From positions 124,001 to 188,000 of the forward strand of contig CANLRK010000001.1 in the NCBI GenBank assembly GCA_947493535.1: 64,000 bases of DNA. Reading direction: 5' to 3'. Under the pieces are notes generated by a model, which was not told where the DNA came from, did no database searches, and saw only the letters and a list, made by a program, of their open reading frames with translations. Both the position numbers and the translations under genes were made by a program. Of the stretch, positions 35,788 through 43,951 are shown piece by piece. The stretch's first letter is position 1. Every line of letters begins with the position of its first letter. The DNA comes from an uncultured Flavobacteriaceae bacterium. Its GTDB lineage: Bacteria > Bacteroidota > Bacteroidia > Flavobacteriales > Flavobacteriaceae.

Positions 35788-37623
35788 TTCTACATTATTC
35801 TTCACCCATTTTAAGCAATCTTTAAAATCTTTAAACAAATGCTCTTTGGGAATAATATCTGGAATAATATCTATACGCTCTAACATGTATTTAGGTTGTT
35901 TTAATAAACCAACTAACAACACTTTTTTACCATTACCATTTCTTACTAAATCAATCAATACATCTTCCATAGCATACAGTCCTGATTGATCTATATACTG
36001 CATCCTTCCCAATCTTATAATTACTGTTGTAGCAGTTTCAGGAATTTGTTTAGCAAGTTCTTGAAATTCACTTGTTGATCCGAAAAACAATGGTCCTTTA
36101 ATATGTTTTATAAACACTTTATCTTCCAAGTTTTCAGGAAAATCTAATTCATCTGACCAACGTTTTTCTTTTTTCAATGGTTTTACATCGGAGCGTTCTG
36201 CGGTTAAATCACCAATTTTTTTCATAAACATCAACGAGGCTATAACCAACCCTATACCTACTGCATAAACTAAATTCCATATTGAAGATAGTATTAACAC
36301 CATTAGCATAATAGCAACTTCTGTACGTGGCATATGCGGTATTGCTTTTAATCCTTTATAATCCATAACACCAATACCTACAGTAATTAAAATTCCTGCT
36401 AATACTGCTGCTGGTATTTGTGATGCTATTGGACCAAGCGCTAGGAGTATTAATAACAATAAGATTCCTGCTATCATTCCTGATAATCTTGTTTTTCCTC
36501 CAGCATTAATATTTACAACTGTTCTAATAGTAGCACCTGCCCCAGGAATACCACCAAAAATTGCACCTATACTATTACCTATACCTTGACCTAACAATTC
36601 TTTATTAGGGTTATGTTTCGTTTTTGTCATATTATCAGCAACAACTGAGGTTAACAATGAATCTATTGCCCCTAAAAGAGCTAGCGTCAATGCCGTAAAA
36701 ACATACGGGGTAATTGTTTTAAGTTTGAAATTAGAGAATATTTCAAAGTTAGGTAATGGTAAACCACTAGGGATTTCTTCTATTGGTCTATAATTTAACC
36801 CTAAACCAACTGCTATACCAGACATAACTAATAGCGCTACTAAAGTACTAGGTATTTTAGTTGTAATTCTTTTAAAACCGTATATAATAATTATAGTTCC
36901 TAAAGCAAGTAATAACTCTAACCAATTAATATTTTTTAAAGCTCTTGGCAATACTTTTACAGCCCCTATAACTCCAGAGGCTTCTGAACCGGCTAGGGTT
37001 TTCGACTCTTTTAATATTTGCTCTTCTGTTATACGTTCTGCTCGTTTTATTGTTTCCTTAAAATCTTCTAAAACTAAAATTCCTTCGCCTGCTTCTTCTT
37101 TTAAAATATTATCTAAAATAATCTCTTCAGCAAATGGTTTAAACTGCTCAACATAAGTTGCATCTTCTTTTGGATAATACCCCAAAGAAGGTAGAATTTG
37201 CGTGATTAAAATGATAACTCCTATTGCCGTCATAAATCCTGAAACCACAGGATAAGGTATATATTTTATATATTTTCCTAAGCCTAAAAACCCTAATCCT
37301 ACTTGCATTAAACCTGCCAATAGAAAAACCGATAAAATGGATGGTAATGCTTTAGTAACATCGCCATCAAACGCAGCAACCATCCCTGCAATTACCACCA
37401 TACTTACGGCTGTCATTGGCGCCGTTGGCCCAGATATTTGCGTGTTAGTCCCCCCAAAAAGAGCTGCAAAAAAACTGATAAATATTGCCCCGTACAATCC
37501 AGCACTAGGCCCTAGCCCTGAGCTTACACCAAATGCTAATGCTAATGGTAATGCAACAATCCCAGCAGTTATTCCTCCAAATAAGTCACCTTTAAAATGT
37601 TTAAAATTGAATAAATTTTTCAT
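35785..37623 (-). CDS. SulP-family anion transporter with STAS domain
   Basis: 612 residues. The SulP membrane domain has about 14 spans; AGIVALPLALAFGVSSGLGP is the N-terminal signature and GGIPGAGATIRTVVNINAGGKTRLSG the second. A cytoplasmic STAS domain follows at about 485-605 (IRLGRMQYIDQSGLYAMEDV). A hydrophilic insert of about 75 residues rich in Glu and Lys (YYPKEDATYVEQ to ALKNINW) interrupts the membrane part. The substrate could be sulfate, bicarbonate or another anion. It lies in reverse orientation between phosphate-type genes, so a link with phosphate is not shown. Confidence 0.92.
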   Translation of the reverse strand: MKNLFNFKHFKGDLFGGITAGIVALPLALAFGVSSGLGPSAGLYGAIFISFFAALFGGTNTQISGPTAPMTAVSMVVIAGMVAAFDGDVTKALPSILSVFLLAGLMQVGLGFLGLGKYIKYIPYPVVSGFMTAIGVIILITQILPSLGYYPKEDATYVEQFKPFAEEIILDNILKEEAGEGILVLEDFKETIKRAERITEEQILKESKTLAGSEASGVIGAVKVLPRALKNINWLELLLALGTIIIIYGFKRITTKIPSTLVALLVMSGIAVGLGLNYRPIEEIPSGLPLPNFEIFSNFKLKTITPYVFTALTLALLGAIDSLLTSVVADNMTKTKHNPNKELLGQGIGNSIGAIFGGIPGAGATIRTVVNINAGGKTRLSGMIAGILLLLILLALGPIASQIPAAVLAGILITVGIGVMDYKGLKAIPHMPRTEVAIMLMVLILSSIWNLVYAVGIGLVIASLMFMKKIGDLTAERSDVKPLKKEKRWSDELDFPENLEDKVFIKHIKGPLFFGSTSEFQELAKQIPETATTVIIRLGRMQYIDQSGLYAMEDVLIDLVRNGNGKKVLLVGLLKQPKYMLERIDIIPDIIPKEHLFKDFKDCLKWVKNNVE

Positions 37624-37694
37624 TTCTATTTTATAGTTAGTTTTATTACACTTTTTTTCATTTAAAACAGAAAAAATTAGTGTATATGAATATA

Positions 37695-37702
37695 CAAATT
37701 TA
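37695..37702 (-). promoter_or_regulatory. -7 element for the SulP gene
   Basis: TAAATTTG on the minus strand, 71 bases before the ATG. No -33 TTG is seen at the expected distance. Confidence 0.45.
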
Positions 37703-37746
37703 ACAGGACACTTACTCCATAATTAATATTAAGTTGAGCACCTTAT

Positions 37747-37786
37747 AAAAAAAGCCGAATTACTATATAGTAATCCGGCTTTTTTT
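37747..37786 (-). terminator. Terminator of the MORN-like gene
   Basis: A 17-bp stem with one mismatch (AAAGCCGAATTACT region with its complement) and an AT-only loop; A and T runs on the flanks would let it work in either direction. It lies after the stop of the 117-residue gene. Confidence 0.8.
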
Positions 37787-37804
37787 ATAAGCGTAAAATC
37801 TTAC

Positions 37805-38158
37805 TTACTTGGTAACTGCTAACTGAGTTTTATTATTCCACTCATTAACTTTATCCAATCTAAAGTCTCTATAATCAACTTCTGTTAATTTATCAGCCGA
37901 CCAAAATAACCACTTTCCTGTTTTTTTTCCGTTTTCATAATTTCCTATGGATACTTTATTACCATTGTAATCATAACTTTTCCATGTTCCATGTAATTTC
38001 CCTTCAGCGTTAAAAAAACCTACTTGAGCTACCTCTCCATTGTCATGGAAATAAGTAACTTCATACATATCCCCTTTCTGAACTACTTCTGCATTTTTCT
38101 CTTGTGCAAACCCAAAAAAACCTATTACAAAAACCAATATAACTACTAAATTTTTCAT
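37805..38158 (-). CDS. Exported MORN-repeat-like protein
   Basis: 117 residues with a signal peptide (VVILVFVIGFFGFAQ), then short repeats of MORN/YwqK type: YFHDNGEVAQVGFFNAEGKLHG, and SYDYNGNKVSIGNYENGKKTG is the next, each ending in a turn with Gly. Such proteins are common in Flavobacteriaceae; the role is unknown. It is divergent from the porin gene. A -7-like element TATATTTG lies 45 bases upstream. Confidence 0.75.
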   Translation of the reverse strand: MKNLVVILVFVIGFFGFAQEKNAEVVQKGDMYEVTYFHDNGEVAQVGFFNAEGKLHGTWKSYDYNGNKVSIGNYENGKKTGKWLFWSADKLTEVDYRDFRLDKVNEWNNKTQLAVTK

Positions 38159-38202
38159 ACTTTCTATCTTTTAAATATATTCTTCTACATTATTGTATAT
38201 AA

Positions 38203-38210
38203 CAAATATA
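38203..38210 (-). promoter_or_regulatory. -7 element for the MORN-like gene
   Basis: TATATTTG on the minus strand, 45 bases before the ATG; no clear -33 element. Confidence 0.45.
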
Positions 38211-38241
38211 CACTTTTGTTTACATTTAAAAAATGTTTTGG

Positions 38242-38259
38242 TAACAATTTCTTAACATT
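38242..38259 (+). promoter_or_regulatory. Pho-box-like direct repeat before the OprO/P-type porin gene
   Basis: TAACAAT (38242) and TAACATT (38253), 11 bases apart. They occupy the place of a -33 element, ending ten bases before the -7 element TACTTTTG (38269-38276). No TTG -33 is present, as expected for an activator-dependent promoter. Confidence 0.5.
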
Positions 38260-38268
38260 AGAAATATT

Positions 38269-38276
38269 TACTTTTG
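38269..38276 (+). promoter_or_regulatory. -7 element of the porin promoter
   Basis: TACTTTTG, a full TAnnTTTG match, 24 bases before the ATG at 38301. Confidence 0.6.
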
Positions 38277-38300
38277 TGATGAAAAAACAAGAACATTATA

Positions 38301-39503
38301 ATGGGCTTAAAAAACTATTTAATTATAACCATTCTATTGACAGGAAACCCTTTATTAGCTCAAGAAATTATCAGTCCTAAGTTTGGAAAGGGATTATTTA
38401 ACTTAGTAGGAAAAGATAGTACTTGGACCATGAAAGTTGGCGCTAGAATGCAATTTTTAACAACAAACTCATGGGATATTAACGGAAATGGTGATTTTGA
38501 AAAGGCCGAAAGTAGTTTTCTGGTAAGACGAGCACGTTTAAAGTTTGGAGGATATGCGCTAAGCCCAAAACTGACTTATAAAATCGAGCTAGGCTTATCT
38601 AACCGTGATATGAGTGGTACTTCGCAATACACAAGTAATGCTCCTAGATACATTTTAGATGCCGTAGTGAAATGGAATTTTTATAAAAACTTTACCTTAT
38701 GGGCTGGACAAGCAAAATTACCTGGCAACCGTGAGCGTGTAATCTCATCGGGAAACATACAATTTGTTGATCGTTCAATATTGGACAAACATTTTAATAT
38801 TAACCGTGACATAGGCTTACAGTTAAGACATCATTTTAACTTATCGGAAAAATTTCTGATTAGAGATATGTTTTCAATTTCACAAGGAGAAGGTAGAAAT
38901 ATTACTATAGGAAACCTAGGCGGTCACCAATACACCGCTAGGGTAGAACTGCTTCCTTTTGGGAAATTTACAGAAAAAGGTGATTATATAGGAAGTGATA
39001 TTAAACGAGAACAAACCCCAAAACTTTCTTTTGCAGCTACTTACAATTTTAACGACAAAGCCGTAAAAACAAAAGGAAGCCAAGGAACCTATATGGAAAA
39101 CGACAGTAAAGAAGGTTTTTTTGAAACCAATATAAATACTATTTTTATAGATACCATGTTTAAATACAAAGGGGTTTCTTTTATGGGAGAATACGCTAAC
39201 AGAGATACTAATAGAGCCACAGCAATTAATACTGACGGAACTCCAACCGGAGATAGTGTACAAGAAGGAAGCTCCGTCAATTTACAAGCAGGATACCTAT
39301 GCAAATCAAACTGGGAAGTTGCCGGACGCTATACAACAGTTACTTTTAGCGGCAATGGCTATACAACAAATCAATACACCCTAGGTGTTTCAAAATACAT
39401 AGTTGGCCACAAATTAAAAGTACAATCTGATTTTAGCTACGAAACAATTGACAACAATACTAGCGGTTTACTATATAGATTACAGTTTGACATTCATTTT
39501 TAA
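38301..39503 (+). CDS. Phosphate-selective porin O/P-like outer-membrane protein
   Basis: 400 residues with a signal peptide (about 1-21, cleaved near LLAQE). The OprO/OprP-family start is present (KVGARMQFLTTNSWDINGNG, then SFLVRRARLKFGGYALSPKL) with a barrel ending in QFDIHF. OprP-type porins let inorganic phosphate or polyphosphate cross the outer membrane, but many Bacteroidota members are uncharacterised. The phosphate reading is strengthened by the PiT gene that follows in the same direction after 126 bases and by the shared 11-bp repeats in both promoters. Confidence 0.85.
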   Translation: MGLKNYLIITILLTGNPLLAQEIISPKFGKGLFNLVGKDSTWTMKVGARMQFLTTNSWDINGNGDFEKAESSFLVRRARLKFGGYALSPKLTYKIELGLSNRDMSGTSQYTSNAPRYILDAVVKWNFYKNFTLWAGQAKLPGNRERVISSGNIQFVDRSILDKHFNINRDIGLQLRHHFNLSEKFLIRDMFSISQGEGRNITIGNLGGHQYTARVELLPFGKFTEKGDYIGSDIKREQTPKLSFAATYNFNDKAVKTKGSQGTYMENDSKEGFFETNINTIFIDTMFKYKGVSFMGEYANRDTNRATAINTDGTPTGDSVQEGSSVNLQAGYLCKSNWEVAGRYTTVTFSGNGYTTNQYTLGVSKYIVGHKLKVQSDFSYETIDNNTSGLLYRLQFDIHF

Positions 39504-39549
39504 AAACAGTTTCCAATACCTTTTTATTAAAGCCTTTAAGAGTAATTGA

Positions 39550-39567
39550 TAACATTAGCTTAACATT
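39550..39567 (+). promoter_or_regulatory. Pho-box-like direct repeat before the PiT gene
   Basis: Two identical TAACATT units at 39550 and 39561, exactly 11 bases apart. A TAnnTTTG element (TAGTTTTG) follows at 39586-39593. Confidence 0.55.
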
Positions 39568-39585
39568 GAAATTTTTAAATTGAGG

Positions 39586-39593
39586 TAGTTTTG
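39586..39593 (+). promoter_or_regulatory. -7 element of the PiT promoter
   Basis: TAGTTTTG followed by GC, 36 bases before the ATG; the -33 place holds no TTG, and the repeat lies a little further upstream. Confidence 0.55.
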
Positions 39594-39629
39594 CCGTGGT
39601 TCATTTATATGAGAAATAAACTTTAACAT

Positions 39630-41903
39630 ATGGATAATATTTATCTTTTAATGGTTATAGCGCTAGGTATATTAGCCATAATCGATTTAGTGGTAGGAGT
39701 TAGCAATGATGCTGTTAACTTTTTAAATTCCGCAATAGGCTCTAAAGCTGTTTCGTTTAAAACCATTATGATAGTTGCCAGTATAGGTATTGCCTGTGGC
39801 GCCTTGTTTTCCAGCGGTATGATGGAAGTTGCTCGTAAAGGTATTTTTGTACCAGGAAACTTTATGTTTAGTGAAATCATGATTATTTTCATGGCGGTAA
39901 TGATTACCGATATCTTGCTTCTTGATGTGTTTAACACCTTAGGAATGCCAACATCTACTACAGTTTCTATTGTATTTAACTTACTAGGGGCGGCTGTATG
40001 TATTGCTTTACTAAAAATTAGTACTGATAACACTCAAAGCTATGCAGATATTTATCAATATATTAATACCGAAAAAGCCCAGCAAATTATAGGTGGTATT
40101 CTGCTTTCTGTTGTTGTTGCCTTTTCAGTAGGAGCCTTTGTTCAATATATCTCAAGAGTTCTATTATCATTCAACTTTGAAAAAAAACCTATATGGGTAG
40201 GTGCTTTATTTGGGGGTATTGCTTTAACAGCTTTAGTATACTTTATATTAATGAAAGGAATTAAAGGCGCTGATATTGCTAAGAAAAGTTTTGAAACAAT
40301 AGGCGGAATGACAATCAAAGAGTTCCTCGAAGCTTATGTATTTCAATTAGTTGCTGCTTTTTTTGCATTTTGGACAATATTCTCTTACATCTTTATAGGC
40401 TATTTTAAACAAAACATTTACAAACTTATCATTATAGTAGGTACCTTTTCATTAGCCTTAGCTTTTGCTGGTAATGATTTGGTTAACTTTATTGGTGTTC
40501 CTATTGCAGGCTGGCAAGCTTTTCAAGCTTTTGTTGATCCAATGATAAACGTTAATAACTTAGCTGCTTCAGAATTCCCAATGGGTATTTTAGGACAAAA
40601 AGTACCTACACCTACACTTTGGTTATTTTTAGCCAGTATTATTATGGTTACCACCTTATGGCTATCTTCAAAATCTAAAGAAGTATTAAAAACATCATTA
40701 GACTTATCGAGTCAGAGCGACACTAAAGAACGTTTCAGTCCTAACTTTTTATCTAGAGGTATTGTACGAGGATCTATATTATTATCACGCTATTTCTCTG
40801 CTATTACCCCTGAACCTTTAGCAAAAAAAATAGAGCAGCAATTTGAAAAACCTGTTATAACCTTAGCTAAAGACAAAACATACGAGCTCCCAGCTTTTGA
40901 TATGGTGAGAGCTTCTGTAAACTTAATGGTAGCAGGTATCTTAATATCTATAGCTACCTCATATAAATTACCGCTTTCAACTACTTATGTAACCTTTATG
41001 GTTGCCATGGGTACCTCTTTAGCCGATAGAGCTTGGGGAGCAGAAAGCGCTGTTTATAGAGTAGCTGGAGTATTAAATGTAATTGGAGGATGGTTCTTGA
41101 CAGCCATTAGCGCATTTATTGCCGCTGGAGTTGTAGCCTTTTTAATTTCATGGAATGTAAAGGTAATGGTTCCTGTACTATTATTGCTTACCGCTATTTT
41201 ATTAACTAAAAATATGATGGCGCATCGTAAAAAAGCAAAAGCCGTTAAAGAAGAAGATTCTATTAATAAAGCAGAAAGTAGCTCTATACAAGGAGTTATA
41301 GAAGAAAGCGCAGACAACATTAGAGCAGTAGTAAGTAGAACTTCAAAAATTTATGCTTCTACTATTGACAGTTTAGCAAAACAAAACTTAGATGGGTTAA
41401 AGAAAAGTAAAAAAGGAGTTGTCAAACTAAATACTGAGGTTGAAGACTTAAAAGACAACATTTTCTACTTTATAAAAAACTTAGATGAGTCAAGTGTTGG
41501 TGCAAGTGATTTTTATATTAATGTTATTGGATACTTACAAGACATCACACAATCTTTAGAGTATATCACCAAAGCAAGTCATAAGCACGTAAACAATAAC
41601 CATCTTAAATTACGTTTTAATCAAATTAAAGATCTTAAAGAAACCGAACAACAACTATATACCTTGTTCGGAAAAATAAAAAGTACTTTTTCTGAAAGAG
41701 ACTTTGACCATATAAGTGTTATCCTTGACGAAAAACAAGCATTATTACTTCAAGTAAACGAAAAGATTAAAAAGCAAGTTTCCAGAACACGTACTGAGGA
41801 GAAGAGTCCTAAAAACACAACGCTTTACTTTAGCTTGTTATTAGAAACTAAAGATTTGATAAAAGCAACAATGAGTTTATTAGAAGCTTATAAAGAGCAA
41901 TAG
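39630..41903 (+). CDS. PiT-family phosphate permease fused to a PhoU-like domain
   Basis: 757 residues, against about 420-530 for most PiT carriers. The membrane part carries the duplicated PiT signature: GVSNDAVNFLNSAIGSKAV near the N-terminus and AFAGNDLVNFIGVPIAGWQA in the middle. PLSTTYVTFMVAMGTSLADR comes before the last spans. Residues from about 545 to 757 are a cytoplasmic helical domain (EESADNIRAVVSRTSKIYAS, EVEDLKDNIFYFIKNLDES) that resembles PhoU/DUF47 proteins, normally separate partners of PiT. The fusion probably gates the carrier, which is an inference. It is transcribed alone, with a candidate Pho box upstream and a strong terminator downstream. Confidence 0.9.
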   Translation: MDNIYLLMVIALGILAIIDLVVGVSNDAVNFLNSAIGSKAVSFKTIMIVASIGIACGALFSSGMMEVARKGIFVPGNFMFSEIMIIFMAVMITDILLLDVFNTLGMPTSTTVSIVFNLLGAAVCIALLKISTDNTQSYADIYQYINTEKAQQIIGGILLSVVVAFSVGAFVQYISRVLLSFNFEKKPIWVGALFGGIALTALVYFILMKGIKGADIAKKSFETIGGMTIKEFLEAYVFQLVAAFFAFWTIFSYIFIGYFKQNIYKLIIIVGTFSLALAFAGNDLVNFIGVPIAGWQAFQAFVDPMINVNNLAASEFPMGILGQKVPTPTLWLFLASIIMVTTLWLSSKSKEVLKTSLDLSSQSDTKERFSPNFLSRGIVRGSILLSRYFSAITPEPLAKKIEQQFEKPVITLAKDKTYELPAFDMVRASVNLMVAGILISIATSYKLPLSTTYVTFMVAMGTSLADRAWGAESAVYRVAGVLNVIGGWFLTAISAFIAAGVVAFLISWNVKVMVPVLLLLTAILLTKNMMAHRKKAKAVKEEDSINKAESSSIQGVIEESADNIRAVVSRTSKIYASTIDSLAKQNLDGLKKSKKGVVKLNTEVEDLKDNIFYFIKNLDESSVGASDFYINVIGYLQDITQSLEYITKASHKHVNNNHLKLRFNQIKDLKETEQQLYTLFGKIKSTFSERDFDHISVILDEKQALLLQVNEKIKKQVSRTRTEEKSPKNTTLYFSLLLETKDLIKATMSLLEAYKEQ

Positions 41904-41920
41904 TTTGCCTAAGAATTATA

Positions 41921-41955
41921 AAAGGAGTGTTTGATAAACACTCCTTTTTTTTTTT
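41921..41955 (+). terminator. Terminator of the PiT gene
   Basis: AAAGGAGTGTTT (41921-41932) and AAACACTCCTTT (41936-41947) with a 3-base loop and a long T run. Confidence 0.92.
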
Positions 41956-42040
41956 ACTATAAATTACTTTATTCTTTTAGCAAAAAACAACAAACTGATT
42001 ATTACCTATTTAAGTTTTAAAAAATTCATTTTCAAAGAGT

Positions 42041-42071
42041 TTTGTTTACTAAATTATTTAGCGTACTTTTG
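42041..42071 (+). promoter_or_regulatory. rplM-rpsI promoter
   Basis: TTTG (42041-42044), 19 bases, then TACTTTTG (42064-42071), running into GCAAAC exactly as at rpsP. Confidence 0.8.
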
Positions 42072-42074
42072 CAA

Positions 42075-42088
42075 ACTCTTTCGAGAGT
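42075..42088 (+). promoter_or_regulatory. UUCG-capped hairpin at the 5' end of the rplM-rpsI leader
   Basis: ACTCT-TTCG-AGAGT forms a 5-bp stem with a stable UUCG tetraloop near the expected transcription start. It may be part of an L13 autoregulatory leader; surveys have proposed such a leader in Bacteroidia. Confidence 0.5.
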
Positions 42089-42119
42089 AAGGAATGTTTA
42101 ATAATTAAAAAGAATTAGT

Positions 42120-42575
42120 GTGGACACATTAAGCTACAAAACTATTTCAGCAAACAAAAACACCGTTAATAAAGAATGGGTTTTAGTTGATGCTGAAGGT
42201 CAGACGTTAGGTAGATTATCTTCTATAGTTGCAAAACTAATTAGAGGAAAGTACAAACCTAACTACACGCCTCACGTTGATTGTGGAGATAACGTTGTTG
42301 TTATTAACGCAGAAAAAATCAACTTAACAGGTAAAAAATGGACGGACAAAAGTTACATCCGTCACACAGGTTACCCAGGTGGGCAAAAATCTTTAACTGC
42401 TACTGAGTTGTTTGAAAAAGACCCAACTCGTTTAGTAGAGAAATCTGTGAAAGGAATGTTACCTAAAAACAAATTAGGTAGTGCATTATTCCGTAATTTA
42501 AAAGTATATGCTGGGGCAGAGCACAATCAAGAAGCTCAAAAGCCAAAAGCAATTAACCTAAACGATTATTTATAA
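42120..42575 (+). CDS. rplM: 50S ribosomal protein L13
   Basis: 151 residues, of normal length for the family. The core signature [19 protein letters not shown] and [20 protein letters not shown] are intact. The start is GTG, chosen because MDTLSYKT is the usual N-terminus in Flavobacteriaceae and no ATG lies nearby. It binds 23S rRNA early in 50S assembly. It is translationally coupled to rpsI: the stop and the next ATG share a base (TAATG at 42573-42577). Confidence 0.97.
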   Translation: MDTLSYKTISANKNTVNKEWVLVDAEGQTLGRLSSIVAKLIRGKYKPNYTPHVDCGDNVVVINAEKINLTGKKWTDKSYIRHTGYPGGQKSLTATELFEKDPTRLVEKSVKGMLPKNKLGSALFRNLKVYAGAEHNQEAQKPKAINLNDYL

Positions 42576-42961
42576 TGGAAGTTATACACAAAATCGGACG
42601 TAGAAAAACTGCTGTAGCTAGAGTTTACCTTTCAGAAGGAAATGGTAAAATTACAGTAAACAAAAAAGAAATGAATACGTACTTCCCTACAGGAACGTTA
42701 CAATACAAAGTTATGCAACCTTTAGTGTTAACTGAAAACGCAGAAAACTTTGATGTAAAAGTAAATGTATACGGAGGAGGAATCACTGGTCAAGCCGAAG
42801 CTATTCGTTTAGCTATTTCGCGTGCAATGTGCGAATTAAACGACGAAAACAGAGGAATATTAAAACCTGAAGGTTTATTGACTAGAGACCCAAGAATGGT
42901 AGAGCGTAAAAAATTCGGACAGAAGAAAGCGCGTAAGAAATTCCAATTCTCTAAACGTTAA
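42575..42961 (+). CDS. rpsI: 30S ribosomal protein S9
   Basis: 128 residues with the canonical S9 tail of basic residues ending KKFQFSKR, which reaches the tRNA in the P site; the N-terminal IGRRKTAVARVYL is also standard. It is the second gene of the conserved rplM-rpsI pair. Confidence 0.97.
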   Translation: MEVIHKIGRRKTAVARVYLSEGNGKITVNKKEMNTYFPTGTLQYKVMQPLVLTENAENFDVKVNVYGGGITGQAEAIRLAISRAMCELNDENRGILKPEGLLTRDPRMVERKKFGQKKARKKFQFSKR

Positions 42962-43017
42962 TATTTCATACTGGATTTATTCAGTACAATCAAAAATTAA
43001 AAAAATTGTTGTCGTTG

Positions 43018-43034
43018 CTTTGGTACAACCAAAG
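43018..43034 (+). promoter_or_regulatory. Hairpin in the rpsI-rpsB intergenic region (rpsB leader)
   Basis: CTTTGGT and ACCAAAG pair perfectly around an ACA loop, 70 bases before the rpsB start; a smaller stem ATTAC/GTAAT lies at about 43055-43066. No TAnnTTTG promoter is obvious here, so rpsB may be read from rplM-rpsI. A role in S2 autoregulation is a guess. Confidence 0.45.
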
Positions 43035-43104
43035 GTTAGTTTAGCATCTAAATGATTACGTGTAATTATTGCTACTACAACGAAGAACGTAAACTATTAC
43101 AAAA

Positions 43105-43887
43105 ATGGCAAATAATATAGAAGTAAAAGAATTACTTGAGGCAGGTGTACATTTCGGACACATGACTCGTAAGTGGGATCCTAACATGGCTCCATATATT
43201 TATATGGAACGTAACGGAATTCACATCATCAACTTATACAAAACAGCTGCTAAAATTGACGAAGCAAACAATGCTTTAAAGAAAATTGCAGCTTCTGGTA
43301 GAAAAATTTTATTCGTAGCTACCAAAAAACAAGCGAAAGATATCGTAGCAGAAAAAGCAGGTGCTGTAAATATGCCTTATATTACAGAAAGATGGCCTGG
43401 AGGTATGCTAACTAACTTCGTAACTATCCGTAAAGCAATTAAAAAAATGGCTACTATTGATAGAATGAAGAAAGACGGTACTTTCAATACTTTATCTAAA
43501 AAAGAGCGTTTACAAGTAGATCGTTTAAGAGCTAAATTAGAAAAGAACTTAGGTTCTATTGCTGATATGACTCGTTTACCTGGAGCACTTTTTGTTGTTG
43601 ATATTAAAAGAGAGCACATCGCTATTAAAGAAGCACAAAAATTAAACATTCCTATTTTTGCTATGGTTGATACAAACTCTGACCCAAGACAGGTTGATTT
43701 TGTTATACCAGCAAACGATGATGCATCTAAATCTATCAACAAGGTATTAAGCCACGTTACAGAAGCTGTTGCAGAAGGATTATCTGAAAGAAAAGCAGAT
43801 AAAGAAGCTAAAAAAGAAGAAGCAAAAGAAGCTCCAAAAGCCGAAGCTGCTGAAAAAAAAGTTGAAACTCCAACAGAAGAAAAATAA
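43105..43887 (+). CDS. rpsB: 30S ribosomal protein S2
   Basis: 260 residues with the S2 signatures ([65 protein letters not shown]). The last about 25 residues are a Lys/Glu/Ala-rich tail beyond the conserved fold. It is followed by tsf after 64 bases, the classical rpsB-tsf pair. Confidence 0.97.
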   Translation: MANNIEVKELLEAGVHFGHMTRKWDPNMAPYIYMERNGIHIINLYKTAAKIDEANNALKKIAASGRKILFVATKKQAKDIVAEKAGAVNMPYITERWPGGMLTNFVTIRKAIKKMATIDRMKKDGTFNTLSKKERLQVDRLRAKLEKNLGSIADMTRLPGALFVVDIKREHIAIKEAQKLNIPIFAMVDTNSDPRQVDFVIPANDDASKSINKVLSHVTEAVAEGLSERKADKEAKKEEAKEAPKAEAAEKKVETPTEEK

Positions 43888-43900
43888 AATAGTATAAAAG

Positions 43901-43930
43901 TAGCCTGATTTTATACCAAAAATCAGGCTA
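43901..43930 (+). terminator. Stem-loop between rpsB and tsf
   Basis: A 12-bp perfect stem (43901-43912 with 43919-43930, core TAGCCTGATTTT) is followed by TTTAATTT. It could partly terminate the rpsB transcript and set the rpsB:tsf ratio. Confidence 0.65.
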
Positions 43931-43951
43931 TTTAATTTAAAAACACACATA

